A stretch of DNA of 64,000 nucleotides from JBFGCT01 sp963825565 (GCA_963825565.1 CAWGTW010000002.1:248001-312000), one strand, 5' to 3'; counted from the first letter of the stretch, positions 17,107 to 27,206 are shown. A program made the numbers and translations. Notes: generated from the sequence alone by a model not told the origin.

Positions 17107-17475
17107 ATGGAGACCTCGACCGTCCGATCCAACCTGGCCGTCCTGCGCGGCACGATGACCGGCGAACCGAAACGCCGAGCGCTGCCCTCGGGCGGCGTGG
17201 TGGCGCAGTTCGACGTTGCGACGCCGCTCGCGCCGAGCGAGCCGCCCACCAGCCCGGTGCCGGTCAGCTGGCCCGATCCGCCGGCCGCGGCCGAGCGCTG
17301 GCTGCGACCGGGCGACGACTTCGTCGTCATCGGCAGCGTCCGCCGCCGCTTCTTCCGGGTCAACGGCGTGACCCAGAGCCGGACCGAGGTCGTCGCCGAG
17401 CACGTCATCCCCGCCCGGCGGGCGAAGACGGCCCAGCGGGCGATCGGCGCCGCGGTCGCGTCGCTGACGCCATGA
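17107..17475 (+). CDS. SSB-like OB-fold protein
   Basis: 122 residues. RSNLAVLRGTMTGEPKRRAL, then VVAQFDVATPL, the turn LRPGDDFVVIGSVRRRFFRV and TEVVAEHVIPAR match the strand order of the single-stranded DNA-binding OB fold. The acidic flexible tail of the main replicative SSB is absent, so this is probably an accessory paralogue. ATG 17107 follows a GGGAG at 17096; the gene diverges from the oxidoreductase gene across 134 bases and converges with the DUF1015 gene. Confidence 0.72.
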   Translation: METSTVRSNLAVLRGTMTGEPKRRALPSGGVVAQFDVATPLAPSEPPTSPVPVSWPDPPAAAERWLRPGDDFVVIGSVRRRFFRVNGVTQSRTEVVAEHVIPARRAKTAQRAIGAAVASLTP

Positions 17476-17510
17476 GCAGCCGGTCCGGCGTCGCGTCGGG
17501 CGTCGGGCGC

Positions 17511-18698
17511 TCAGGCGAGGCTCCGCACGACCAGCCCGGTGCGCAGCTTGGGGGTGAAGAACGTCGATTTCGGGGGCATGAGGAGGCCTTCGCGGGCGGT
17601 CCGCTCGATCTCCTCCACGCTGACCGGGCGGATCAGGACGGCTCCGGACGCCGCGCCCGAGGTCACGGCGGCGACGGCGTGGTCGACGCCGTGCTGATAG
17701 GTGACCGAGTGGGCGACCTCGGCGAGCACGTGTTCGAGCCAGAGCCCGTCGAGGGGCCGCACGCCGTCGAACGCTCCGTCGCGCGCCGCCAGCCACTCCG
17801 CGCTGCCGCCCGGGCCGATCAGGCACAGCGCACCGCGGGCGTCCATGTCCCGCAGCGTCGCCGCCGACGGTGGCGGCGCCGGACTGCGTTCGAAGGCACG
17901 ATCGAGCGCGGCGACGAGGTCGTCGTAGGCGACGTCCGCGTACAGCCGGTGGATCGCCTCGACGCTGAGCTGATCGGTGACGAGCTCGCTGACGAAGGCC
18001 AGCGTGTCCTCGGCCGGTGAGCCCGTCGTACCGGTCGCCGAGCGGATCTCGTCGCGGTACGTGCGGCTCACCCCGTAGCGGTGGTGGCCGTCGGCGATCA
18101 GTACGTCGTCGGCGCCGACCCTCGCCGCGATCGCCGCGATCCGCGCCGGGTCGGCGATCCGTTCGACCGAGTGCTCGACGCCGTCGACGGTGACCGTGGC
18201 GAGCGGCGCACCCGGCTCGACGAGCAGCTCGGTCAGCCCACTCGCCAGGGACAGCCCCCAGATCGGCGACAGGTTCGCCCGGGTGGCGCGTGTCAGGTCG
18301 AGGCGGTCGGTCGACGCCTTCGGGGTCACACGCTCGTGGGGGAGCACCCCGCCAGCGCCCTCGTCGACGACCTCGAGCCCCCCGAGCACCCCGACGATGT
18401 CGCGCTCGGTCCCGGCCGCGTCGGTGAAGCGCATCCGGTACAGCGTGAACGTGGCGGAATCGTCGTAGTCCATGACCCCGGCCTCGATCCACTCGCGCAG
18501 CGTCGCCGCGGCGCGTTCGTACCGGGCCGGCCCCTCGGACTCGCGTGGCACGTCGACGTGGGTGATGTTGAAGCGCGACGCGCCGAGCGTGTCGAGGTCC
18601 TCGGCCGACAACACGTCGTACGGCGGGGCGATCAGGTCGTCGAGGTCCGGATCGCAGTACCGCAGCGCGGGAAACGGGGTGAAGCGGGGCACCGCCAC
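17511..18698 (-). CDS. DUF1015 family protein
   Basis: 395 residues covering the full DUF1015 domain: RFTPFPALRYCDPDLDDLIA, APPYDVLS, FNITHVDVPRE, LPHERVTPKASTDRLDL and DVLIADGHHRYGVSRTYRDE. The last motif (GHHR) is typical, and the family is suspected to be an enzyme but has no established reaction. GTG 18698 is used. Convergent with the SSB-like gene and divergent from the HAD gene (45 bases). Confidence 0.88.
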   Translation of the reverse strand: MAVPRFTPFPALRYCDPDLDDLIAPPYDVLSAEDLDTLGASRFNITHVDVPRESEGPARYERAAATLREWIEAGVMDYDDSATFTLYRMRFTDAAGTERDIVGVLGGLEVVDEGAGGVLPHERVTPKASTDRLDLTRATRANLSPIWGLSLASGLTELLVEPGAPLATVTVDGVEHSVERIADPARIAAIAARVGADDVLIADGHHRYGVSRTYRDEIRSATGTTGSPAEDTLAFVSELVTDQLSVEAIHRLYADVAYDDLVAALDRAFERSPAPPPSAATLRDMDARGALCLIGPGGSAEWLAARDGAFDGVRPLDGLWLEHVLAEVAHSVTYQHGVDHAVAAVTSGAASGAVLIRPVSVEEIERTAREGLLMPPKSTFFTPKLRTGLVVRSLA

Positions 18699-18743
18699 AG
18701 GATGCCACCTCGGGCCGCACGGCCTGCAACGATCGGGCGCATC

Positions 18744-19598
18744 ATGGCGCCGCCGACCAGCCCGCCCACGTTCCGGCCCGACCGGGTCCGCACGGTCCTG
18801 TGCGATCTCGACGGCGTGGTGTGGCTCGCCCGCGAGCCGATCCCCGGCGCGGTCGAGGCGATCGCGGCGATCCGCTCCAGCGGCCGGCGGGTCGTGTTCG
18901 TCACGAACAACTCGGTGGCCAGGGTCGCCGACCAGGAATCGATGCTCGGCTCGATCGGCATCGACGCCGCCGGTGACGTCGTCACGTCGTCGCAGGCGGC
19001 GGCATCACTGGTCGAACCGGGCGCGCGGGTCCTCGTCGTCGGCGGGCCGGGCGTGGTCGAGGCGATCGAGGGCGCGGGCGCGGTGGCGGTGCGCAACGAC
19101 GGGGTCAGCGCGCCGGGGCCGGTCGACGCCGTCGTCGTCGGCCTCGACCGAGAATTCGATTTCGGCCGGCTCTGCGCCGCGGCGGCGGCACTGCACGCCG
19201 GAGCCCGCCTGATCGCCACCAACGACGACGCGACGTTCCCGACACCCCGCGGCCGCGAGCCGGGGAGCGGCTCGATCGTCGCCGCGGTCGCCACTGCTGG
19301 TGAGGTGTCACCGGTCGTCGCCGGCAAGCCCCACGCGCCGATGGCGGCGCTGATCGGCGCACTGCTCGCCGACGGCGGGGACGGCCTCGACCCGGAAACG
19401 GTCGTGATGGTCGGCGATCGCCCGGACACCGATGGGCGATTCGCGTCCACGCTCGGGTGCCCGTTCGTCCTGGTGCGGTCGGGCGTGCTCGCCCCGGGCG
19501 TCCTACCGCCGGCGGGCATCCCGGTCGCGCTCGACGTCGCCGACCTCGCCGAGCTGGCCGTGCGACTGACGGCGCCGCCGCCACCGGGGCCGGGCTAA
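18744..19598 (+). CDS. HAD-superfamily hydrolase, NagD/type IIA
   Basis: 284 residues. Motif I VLCDLDGVVWLARE (nucleophile Asp), motif II VVFVTNNSV, a C2 cap, the lysine in VVAGKPHAPM, and motif IV VVMVGDRPDTDGRFA. This is the subclass of NagD and p-nitrophenyl phosphatase; the substrate cannot be told. In mycobacteria a homologous HAD gene also begins the tlyA-nadK-recN operon. Upstream, ATG 18744 has no clear leaderless hexamer. Confidence 0.9.
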   Translation: MAPPTSPPTFRPDRVRTVLCDLDGVVWLAREPIPGAVEAIAAIRSSGRRVVFVTNNSVARVADQESMLGSIGIDAAGDVVTSSQAAASLVEPGARVLVVGGPGVVEAIEGAGAVAVRNDGVSAPGPVDAVVVGLDREFDFGRLCAAAAALHAGARLIATNDDATFPTPRGREPGSGSIVAAVATAGEVSPVVAGKPHAPMAALIGALLADGGDGLDPETVVMVGDRPDTDGRFASTLGCPFVLVRSGVLAPGVLPPAGIPVALDVADLAELAVRLTAPPPPGPG

Positions 19599-19601
19599 CC
19601 T
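19596..19601 (+). promoter_or_regulatory. -10-like hexamer TAACCT upstream of the basic-tail protein
   Basis: TAACCT is followed by exactly six bases and the ATG at 19608; it overlaps the stop codon of the HAD gene. Confidence 0.5.
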
Positions 19602-19607
19602 TGCCTC

Positions 19608-20123
19608 ATGACCAAGTCCCCGCTCCAGCAGTTGCTCGACTCCGGTGTCGAGTTCACCGAGATGTCGCGCAAGCAGGCCGAGTCGCTCGTCAAGCAACTG
19701 GTCAAGGCGGGTGCCGTCCGGCGCCGTGACGCCGACGACGCGGTCCAAGCGCTGGTCAAGCGCAGCCGGGAGACGTCCGAGCGGATCGCCGACGTGATCC
19801 AGCGCGAGGTCGGCCGGCAGGTCGAGTGGATGTCGGCTCGCTTCGACGAGCTGGAGGAGCGCTTCGACGACCTCAACCGCCGCCTGCGGCCCGACGCGAC
19901 CCGAAGCGACGAGGCGCCGCCGACCGCTGAGGTGGCGACGAAGCGGCCGGCCACCAGGAAGCGGGCGACGAAGAAGGCGGCCACGAAGAAGCGGCCCGCC
20001 ACCACGAAGCGGGCGACGAAGAAGGCGGCCACCACGAAGACAGCGGCCGAGCCGACCCCAGCCGAGCCGACCCCAGCCGAGCCGACCCCAGCCGAGCCGA
20101 CCCCAGCCACCGAGACCGACTGA
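19608..20123 (+). CDS. Phasin-like coiled-coil protein with histone H1-like basic tail
   Basis: 171 residues in three parts. Residues 1-~100 are helical and heptad-like (MSRKQAESLVKQLVKAGAV; RQVEWMSARFDELEERFDDL). Residues ~105-145 are a Lys/Ala/Thr tail (KRATKKAATKK repeated), like H1 or HU-tail proteins. Residues 147-166 are four exact copies of AEPTP. The head resembles polyhydroxyalkanoate-granule phasins; the tail suggests DNA or polyanion binding. It sits between the HAD gene and tlyA as a small gene does in mycobacteria. Function not established. Confidence 0.7.
   Translation: MTKSPLQQLLDSGVEFTEMSRKQAESLVKQLVKAGAVRRRDADDAVQALVKRSRETSERIADVIQREVGRQVEWMSARFDELEERFDDLNRRLRPDATRSDEAPPTAEVATKRPATRKRATKKAATKKRPATTKRATKKAATTKTAAEPTPAEPTPAEPTPAEPTPATETD
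19958..20032 (+). repeat. Imperfect internal repeat encoding KRATKKAAT
   Basis: A 27-base stretch beginning gaagcgggcgacgaagaagg at 19958 is repeated exactly at 20006, with related sequence between. The duplication lengthens the basic tail in frame. Confidence 0.75.
20046..20105 (+). repeat. Four perfect tandem 15-bp repeats (AEPTP)
   Basis: gccgagccgacccca occurs four times head to tail at 20046, 20061, 20076 and 20091 without a mismatch. Being a multiple of three, copy-number change keeps the frame. Confidence 0.95.
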
Positions 20124-20129
20124 GCGGCG

Positions 20130-20885
20130 ATGGGGCCGCGGCGGCGACTCGACGTCGAGTTGGTTCGCCGGGAGCTGACGGGAAGTCGCGCCGAGGCGCA
20201 ACAGCTGATCGCCGAGCACCGCGTCCTGGTCAACGGCTCGGTCGCCGACAAGGCGGCGCGCCAGGTCGCCACCGCCGACGCGCTGATCGTCGAAGGGCCC
20301 CCACCGCGGTTCGTCGGTCGCGGGGCCAGCAAGCTCGACCACGCGCTCGACACGTTCGGGATCGACGTGACCGGGCTCCGGGTCCTCGATGCGGGGGCGT
20401 CGACCGGCGGGTTCACCGACTGCCTCCTCCAGCGGGGGGCGTCGAAGGTGGTCGCGCTCGACGTGGGCCACGGCCAGCTCCACGAGCGCCTGCGGGCCGA
20501 CGGGCGCGTGGTCAACCTGGAGCGACACAACGCCCGCGACGTCACCCCCGACGTCATCGGCGGTCCGGTCGACCTGGTCGTCGCCGACCTGTCGTTCATC
20601 TCGCTCGGGTTGGTGATCGTGCCGCTCGCCTCGGTGTGCAAGCCTGGGTCGGCGATGGTGCTGCTCGTCAAGCCACAGTTCGAGGCCGGTCGCCAGGAGG
20701 TCGCCAAGGGGCGCGGTGTGATCACCGACCCGACGATCCACGAGCGGGTGCGTGACGAGATCGGCGACCGGCTGGTCTCCGCCGGCTGCGCCGTGCAGGG
20801 CTGGACGACCTCGCCGATCACCGGCGCCGAAGGAAACCAGGAGTTCCTCGTGCACGCGACCAGCCCGGCTGGCGCACCGGCATGA
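20130..20885 (+). CDS. tlyA: TlyA-type 16S/23S rRNA 2'-O-methyltransferase
   Basis: 251 residues. N-terminal S4 RNA-binding domain (RRRLDVELVRRELTGSRAEA, VLVNGSVADKAARQV), then a Rossmann methyltransferase (LRVLDAGASTGGFTDCLLQ, VVALDVGHGQLHERLR, VVADLSFISLG, LLVKPQFEAGRQEV), the full TlyA/FtsJ-like architecture. Family members methylate rRNA and confer capreomycin sensitivity in mycobacteria; some are named hemolysins. Its stop overlaps nadK by four bases (ATGA). Confidence 0.95.
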   Translation: MGPRRRLDVELVRRELTGSRAEAQQLIAEHRVLVNGSVADKAARQVATADALIVEGPPPRFVGRGASKLDHALDTFGIDVTGLRVLDAGASTGGFTDCLLQRGASKVVALDVGHGQLHERLRADGRVVNLERHNARDVTPDVIGGPVDLVVADLSFISLGLVIVPLASVCKPGSAMVLLVKPQFEAGRQEVAKGRGVITDPTIHERVRDEIGDRLVSAGCAVQGWTTSPITGAEGNQEFLVHATSPAGAPA

Positions 20886-21742
20886 GCGCTGACATGAGCG
20901 GTGTCGCGCTGGTCGCCCACCATCGCAGCGATCGGACCACCCACTGCGCCGAGTTGATCGCGCAGTGGTGCGCCGAGCGCGGGGTGGCCTTCTGGATCGT
21001 GCCCGCCGACGCGACGGCGATCGACCTCGAGCGGTACGCCGACGACCGGTCGCCGCAGGAGGCCGACCTGGTGGTCAGCCTCGGCGGTGACGGGACGATG
21101 CTCCGCAGCGTCCACCTCCTCTCCGGCGCGCCGATCCCGCTGCTCGGCGTGAACCTCGGCTCGCTCGGCTACCTGACCGAGATCGAGCCCGACTTCGTCG
21201 CCGCGGCGCTCGGCCGGTTCTTCGCCGGACCCGAGCAGGGGGAGTGGCGGCTCGACGAGCGGATGATGCTCGATGTCGCCGTCGACGGTGAACCGGCCGG
21301 TCGGGCATTGAACGAGGCCGTGGTGGAAAAGAGCCGCGCCGGCAACACGGTGCGCCTGCTGGCCCGCATCGATGGGGAGCCGTTCACGTACTACGCCGCC
21401 GATGGGCTGATCGTCGCCACGCCGACCGGGTCGACGGCGTACTCGCTGTCGGCACGCGGCCCGATCGTCTCGCCGCGCCATCGGGCGATGCTGCTCACGC
21501 CAGTGTCGCCGCACATGCTGTTTGACCGCACGCTCGTGCTCGACCCGTCCGAGGTCGTCGAGATCGAGCTGTCAGGTCACCGCGACGCCGAGGTCGTGAT
21601 CGACGGCCGCAGCGTCGGCCTGCTCGGGAACGGCGGGGTGGTGCGGTGCGCGCCGTCGGCAGCGACCGCGCGGTTCGTCCGCTTCGGCATCTCGTACTAC
21701 CACCAGATCCTCAAGGCCAAGCTCGGCCTGTTCGACCGCTGA
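20882..21742 (+). CDS. nadK: NAD kinase
   Basis: 286 residues phosphorylating NAD to NADP. Hallmarks: LVVSLGGDGTMLRSVHLL (GGDG), LLGVNLGSLGYLTEIEPD, NEAVVEKS (NE/D motif), YYAADGLIVATPTGSTAYSL, and the SPHMLFDRTLVL region. Full length. The N-terminal start ATG 20882 overlaps tlyA; a second ATG (MSGVAL) four codons on is possible. The order tlyA-nadK-recN is conserved in actinobacteria. Confidence 0.95.
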   Translation: MSADMSGVALVAHHRSDRTTHCAELIAQWCAERGVAFWIVPADATAIDLERYADDRSPQEADLVVSLGGDGTMLRSVHLLSGAPIPLLGVNLGSLGYLTEIEPDFVAAALGRFFAGPEQGEWRLDERMMLDVAVDGEPAGRALNEAVVEKSRAGNTVRLLARIDGEPFTYYAADGLIVATPTGSTAYSLSARGPIVSPRHRAMLLTPVSPHMLFDRTLVLDPSEVVEIELSGHRDAEVVIDGRSVGLLGNGGVVRCAPSAATARFVRFGISYYHQILKAKLGLFDR

Positions 21743-21779
21743 CCGGGCGAGCGCCGAGCGGGGCGTGACACCGTCGGTG

Positions 21780-21785
21780 TACCGT
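21780..21785 (+). promoter_or_regulatory. -10-like hexamer TACCGT upstream of recN
   Basis: TACCGT lies 11 bases before ATG 21797 in the 54-base gap after nadK. A very short leader is implied. No SOS (LexA) box was recognised around it. Confidence 0.35.
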
Positions 21786-21796
21786 CGGGCGCCGAG

Positions 21797-23392
21797 ATGC
21801 TGACCGAACTGCACATCGAGAACCTCGGCGTGATCGAGCACCTGGAGCTGATGCTCGGGCCGGGGCTGACCGCACTGACCGGGGAGACCGGGGCCGGCAA
21901 GACCATGCTCGTCGAGGCGATCGAACTGCTGGTCGGCGGCCGGGCCGACTCGATGGTCGTGCGCCACGGTGCCGCCGAGGCGCGCGTCGATGGCCGGTTC
22001 GTGTCGATCGACGGCAGCGAGACGGTGGTCAGCCGGGTGATCCCCGCCGACGGCCGCTCGCGGGCCTACGTCGACGGTCGGCTCGCCACCGCGGCGTCGC
22101 TGGCCGACGCGATCGGCGACGCGGTCGATCTCCACGGCCAGCACGCCCACCAGCGCCTGCTCACCACGGCGACCCAACGAGCAGCGCTCGACCGCTACGG
22201 CGACGTCGACCTCGGCCCGCTGCGCAGCGCGCGGGCGCGCCTCACCGAGATCGACGCCGCGCTGGCCGCGCTCGGCGGCGACGAGCGGGCACGGGCGCGC
22301 GAGATCGACCTGCTGCGGTTCCAGGTCGCCGAGCTGGCGGCGGCCGAGGTCGCCGACCCGGACGAGGACGACGCGCTCGACGCGGAGGAGTCGGTGCTGG
22401 CCGACGCCGGGGCGCACCGGGCGGCCGGTGCCGCAGCCCACGCAGCGATCGCCGAGGGCGCCCGCGATCGGATCGGGGAGGCGCTGGCGATGATCGACCA
22501 CCGATCGCCCTACGCGCTCCATGCCGGCCGGCTGCGCGACCTGCTCGCCGAGCTCGACGACGTCGTCGGGGAGTTGCGCGACACCGCCGAGGCGATCGAC
22601 GAGTCGCCCGAGCGGCTCGACCAGGTGCGCGCCCGCCGGCAACTGCTCCGCGACCTGCGCCGCAAGTACGGCGCCGACCTCGCCGCGGTGATCGCCTTCC
22701 AGCGGGAGACTACCGACCGGCTCGACGAGCTGGAGCGCTTCGACCAGCGAGCGGCCGAGCTCGACGCCGAGCGGGAGGCGGCACTGCGCGCCGAGCGGGA
22801 GGCGGCCGCGGCGGTCGGCCGGCACCGGCGGAGGGTGGCTCCCGAGCTGGCCGCCGCCGTCGAGGCGCAGCTCCGTCGGCTGGCGATGCCGAACGCGGCC
22901 GTCGCCGTCGAGGTCGGCGAGCACACCGACGATCATCCCGGCGACCAGGTGCGGTTCCTGCTGGCGGCGAATCCGGGTTCGCCGTTGTTGCCGCTCACCA
23001 GGGTCGCCTCCGGCGGCGAACTGGCGCGGACGATGCTCGCCCTACGCCTCGTGATGTCGGCCGCTCCCGGCGTCGGCGACCGGGGCGGCACGCTCGTGTT
23101 CGACGAGGTCGACGCCGGCATCGGCGGCGCAGCGGCCCAGGCGGTCGCCGATGCCCTGGCGGCGCTCGGCGCCCACCACCAGGTGTTCGTCGTCACCCAC
23201 CTCGCCCAGGTGGCGGCCGCCGCCGACCGGCAGATCGCGGTCGACAAGCGGGTGCACGCCGGTGCGACCCTGGCGACCGCGCGGGCCGTCGACGGCGACG
23301 AGCGGATCGAGGAGATCGCCCGGATGCTGTCCGGATCGACCGGCGCCCCCGCGCGAGCGCATGCCCGGGAGCTGCTGACGCGGCCGTTCTGA
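21797..23392 (+). CDS. recN: DNA repair protein RecN
   Basis: SMC-like ATPase of 531 residues used in double-strand break repair. Walker A in LTGETGAGKTMLVEAIELL, a long alanine-, arginine- and glutamate-rich coiled coil in the middle, the signature SGGELARTMLAL, Walker B VFDEVDAGIGG and the H-loop VFVVTHLAQVAAAADRQ. The start (MLTELHIENLGVIEHLEL) is typical. The coil is somewhat shorter than in E. coli (553 residues) but the protein is complete. Confidence 0.95.
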   Translation: MLTELHIENLGVIEHLELMLGPGLTALTGETGAGKTMLVEAIELLVGGRADSMVVRHGAAEARVDGRFVSIDGSETVVSRVIPADGRSRAYVDGRLATAASLADAIGDAVDLHGQHAHQRLLTTATQRAALDRYGDVDLGPLRSARARLTEIDAALAALGGDERARAREIDLLRFQVAELAAAEVADPDEDDALDAEESVLADAGAHRAAGAAAHAAIAEGARDRIGEALAMIDHRSPYALHAGRLRDLLAELDDVVGELRDTAEAIDESPERLDQVRARRQLLRDLRRKYGADLAAVIAFQRETTDRLDELERFDQRAAELDAEREAALRAEREAAAAVGRHRRRVAPELAAAVEAQLRRLAMPNAAVAVEVGEHTDDHPGDQVRFLLAANPGSPLLPLTRVASGGELARTMLALRLVMSAAPGVGDRGGTLVFDEVDAGIGGAAAQAVADALAALGAHHQVFVVTHLAQVAAAADRQIAVDKRVHAGATLATARAVDGDERIEEIARMLSGSTGAPARAHARELLTRPF

Positions 23393-23411
23393 ACGCGAAA
23401 ACCGGCTCGGT

Positions 23412-23434
23412 CCGCGCGCCGAGACGGCGCGCGG
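23412..23434. terminator. 9-bp perfect inverted repeat between recN and pyrG
   Basis: ccgcgcgcc (23412-23420) and ggcgcgcgg (23426-23434) are exact reverse complements with a five-base loop, 20 bases after the recN stop. It could form a strong hairpin but has no T tract, and it ends two bases before the pyrG -10 element, so it may instead be an operator. Confidence 0.5.
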
Positions 23435-23436
23435 GG

Positions 23437-23442
23437 TATGGT
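23437..23442 (+). promoter_or_regulatory. -10-like hexamer TATGGT of the pyrG promoter
   Basis: TATGGT predicts transcription from about 23449, giving a leader of some 72 bases before pyrG, one of the few leadered genes here. A purine-rich GGAGACGGAGGAGAGGCGG at 23502-23520 serves as ribosome binding site. Confidence 0.4.
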
Positions 23443-23520
23443 GATTTTCCGTCGTGGTGTCGGTGCCCGAGGGGCCGTCATCGAGCCGGAGACGTGAGCT
23501 GGGAGACGGAGGAGAGGCGG

Positions 23521-25173
<1,653 letters not shown>

Positions 25174-25209
25174 CACTCCCGGCGGTCGCCGGCGGGGCAC
25201 ACTGAGCTG

Positions 25210-25791
25210 GTGACCGACGCGCACGGCTTCCGACGACTGAGCGAGACCAAGCGACATCAGGGCCACATCTGGCACGTGTCGGTCGCCGAGTTCGAGTCGC
25301 CGTCCGGCGAACGGTTCGAACGCGACATCGTGCGTTCCCCCGGCGCGGTCGGCATCGTCCCGCTCGTGTTCGACGTCGAGGGCAACCCGTCGGTCGTGCT
25401 CGTCACCCAGTATCGGCCGCCGTACGAGGCCGAGGTCATCGAGATCCCGGCCGGGATGCGCGACATCGAGGGGGAGGACACCGCCGAGGTGGCCCGCCGT
25501 GAGCTCGCCGAGGAGGCGGGACTCGCCGCCGGTCGGATCGAGCTGCTCGCCGAGATCCTCCCGTCGCCCGGGCTGACCGACTCGGTCACCACGATCTACC
25601 TGGCGACCGGCTGCACCGCCGTCCCGACCGATCGCCAGGGACCCGAGGAGGCGCACATGGAACTGCTCCACCTGCCCCTCGTCGACGCGTTGGCGATGAT
25701 CGACCGCGGCGAGATCAGCGACGCCAAGACCGTGGTCGCGCTGCTGATGACCGAGCGGCGCCTCCGGCAGGCCGACGAGCGCTCCGGCTGA
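25210..25791 (+). CDS. Nudix hydrolase, ADP-ribose pyrophosphatase type
   Basis: 193 residues. Nudix box G-x5-E-x7-REUxEE-x2-GU is complete in GMRDIEGEDTAEVARRELAE and EAGL, preceded by VVLVTQYRPPYEAEVIEIPA as in ADP-ribose pyrophosphatases. The GTG at 25210 follows pyrG by 36 bases and xerD starts 12 bases downstream; the order pyrG-Nudix-xerD matches mycobacteria. Confidence 0.92.
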   Translation: MTDAHGFRRLSETKRHQGHIWHVSVAEFESPSGERFERDIVRSPGAVGIVPLVFDVEGNPSVVLVTQYRPPYEAEVIEIPAGMRDIEGEDTAEVARRELAEEAGLAAGRIELLAEILPSPGLTDSVTTIYLATGCTAVPTDRQGPEEAHMELLHLPLVDALAMIDRGEISDAKTVVALLMTERRLRQADERSG

Positions 25792-25803
25792 TCCCGACCG
25801 TCG

Positions 25804-26736
25804 ATGGCCCGCCGCCCGCCGCTGCCGATCGAGGTCGAGGAGTTCCTGTCGTGGCTGCTCGCGGAGAAGGGCCGCGCCCCGAACACGCTCGCCGCGTACC
25901 GGCGTGACCTCGCGGCCTACTGCGAGTGGTTGGTGGCGCGCGGGCGAACACCGCTCGACGTGTCCCACGCCGAGTTGCTCGACTACGTCGGCGCCCGCCA
26001 GCGCGGCGATGCCGCGCCGGCCAGCATCGCCCGCCAGCTTGCTGCGATCCGGATGCTGCACCGCTACCTGGCGATCGAGGGCGAGCGGCCCGACGATCCG
26101 GCGGTCGACCTCGAAGGGGTCCGCGTGCCGGCGGGGCTCCCCAAGCCGCTGACCGAAGCGGAGGTGACCAGCCTGCTCGACGCCGTGATCGGCACCGACC
26201 CGATCGACCGCCGCGACCTGGCGCTGCTCGAACTGCTGTACGCGACCGGCGCCCGGATCTCCGAGGCGGTCGGGCTGTCGTTCGGCGATCTCGACCTCGA
26301 CGGTCGGCTGGCCCGGCTGTACGGCAAGGGAGGCAAGGAGCGGATCGTGCCGTTCGGGTCCTCGGCGGCGGCGGCCCTCGCCGAGTGGTACTCGCCTCGG
26401 GGCCGCGCGCGCATGACACCGACACGGTGGGCGCGGCGCGACGACGCCGATGCGGTGTTCATCAATCTGCGCGGCGGCCGGCTCACCCGCCAGGCGGCGT
26501 GGCTGGTCGTCAAGAAGTACGGGCAGCGTGCCGGGATCGCCGCTGACCTGTCGCCGCACGTGTTGCGTCACACCTGCGCCACCCACCTGCTCGACCACGG
26601 CGCCGACCTCCGGGTGGTACAGGAGATGCTTGGCCACGCGTCGGTCTCGACGACCCAGGTGTACACCAAGGTGAGCCAAGAGCGTTTGTTCGACGTGTAC
26701 CGGGCCGCCCACCCTCGGGCCACACTGTCAAGATGA
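25804..26736 (+). CDS. xerD: Tyrosine recombinase XerD
   Basis: 310 residues. N-terminal SAM-like DNA-binding domain (FLSWLLAEKGRAPNTLAAYR) and catalytic domain with Arg151 in ATGARISEAVGLSFGDL, Lys in GKGGKERIVPFG, HxxR in SPHVLRHTCATHLLDHGADL, His in EMLGHASVSTTQ and nucleophile Tyr287 in VYTKVSQERL. It works with XerC at dif to resolve chromosome dimers. A short Arg-rich insertion (SPRGRARMTPTRWARRDD) before the last strands is typical of actinobacterial XerD. It is a housekeeping gene, not a phage integrase. Confidence 0.95.
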   Translation: MARRPPLPIEVEEFLSWLLAEKGRAPNTLAAYRRDLAAYCEWLVARGRTPLDVSHAELLDYVGARQRGDAAPASIARQLAAIRMLHRYLAIEGERPDDPAVDLEGVRVPAGLPKPLTEAEVTSLLDAVIGTDPIDRRDLALLELLYATGARISEAVGLSFGDLDLDGRLARLYGKGGKERIVPFGSSAAAALAEWYSPRGRARMTPTRWARRDDADAVFINLRGGRLTRQAAWLVVKKYGQRAGIAADLSPHVLRHTCATHLLDHGADLRVVQEMLGHASVSTTQVYTKVSQERLFDVYRAAHPRATLSR

Positions 26737-27185
26737 CGAACCCGTTGAGCGCGCTCGGACACCTGGTCGCCCGGTTCTTCACCTCGCTCTCGCCGGCCCC
26801 GCCGAGCATCGCCGACGAGGTGTGGGCCGACGAGCACCTCCTGCCGGGCGAGCGCCGGTTGTGGATCAGGATGGACAACCGGGACCGCAGGCACAGCGCG
26901 AAAGTTGCCCGCCGGTTCGTCGCCGCGCGACCCTCGGCGACCAGGGCCGAGATCGCCGGCGCGCTCCTGCACGACGTCGGCAAGATCGACTGCGGCCTCG
27001 GTCCGTTCGGCCGGGTGGCGGCGACGGTCGTCGGGCCACGCGGTCGCAGATTCCACGACTACCACGAGCACGAGGCGCTCGGTGCGACGATGGTCGCCCA
27101 GGCCGGCTCCGAACCGGCCACCGTCGAGCTGGTGTCCGAGTGCGGTCCCGCGTTCCGCGCCCTGCGGGCGTCCGACCGGGCTTGA
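26733..27185 (+). CDS. HD-domain phosphohydrolase
   Basis: 150 residues with the metal ligands of HD proteins: His in NRDRRHSAKVARRF, the HD pair in GALLHDVGKIDCGLG, and His in HDYHEHEALGATMV. No other domain is present. The family hydrolyses phosphate esters, often of nucleotides; substrate unknown. ATG overlaps the xerD stop by four bases, so it is likely co-expressed. Confidence 0.8.
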   Translation: MTNPLSALGHLVARFFTSLSPAPPSIADEVWADEHLLPGERRLWIRMDNRDRRHSAKVARRFVAARPSATRAEIAGALLHDVGKIDCGLGPFGRVAATVVGPRGRRFHDYHEHEALGATMVAQAGSEPATVELVSECGPAFRALRASDRA

Positions 27186-27192
27186 CCTCCGC

Positions 27193-27206
27193 TGACCGGC
27201 CGGTCA
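27193..27206. other. 14-bp perfect palindrome between convergent genes
   Basis: tgaccggccggtca is a perfect palindrome lying between the stop codons of the HD gene and the MATE gene. Too short a stem, with no loop, for a clear terminator; it may be fortuitous in GC-rich DNA or a protein-binding site. Confidence 0.3.

Noticed and set aside
20046..20105. Tandem repeats as a CRISPR array
   Set aside because: Units are contiguous 15-mers without spacers and encode an in-frame AEPTP repeat.
25804..26736. xerD as an integrase marking a mobile element
   Set aside because: Gene order pyrG-Nudix-xerD is the normal chromosomal context, and no att repeats, tRNA or phage genes are nearby.
27193..27206. 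Palindrome between HD and MATE genes as a rho-independent terminator
   Set aside because: It has no loop and no T tract; at this GC content such a 14-mer can arise by chance, so it is listed only as a low-confidence site.
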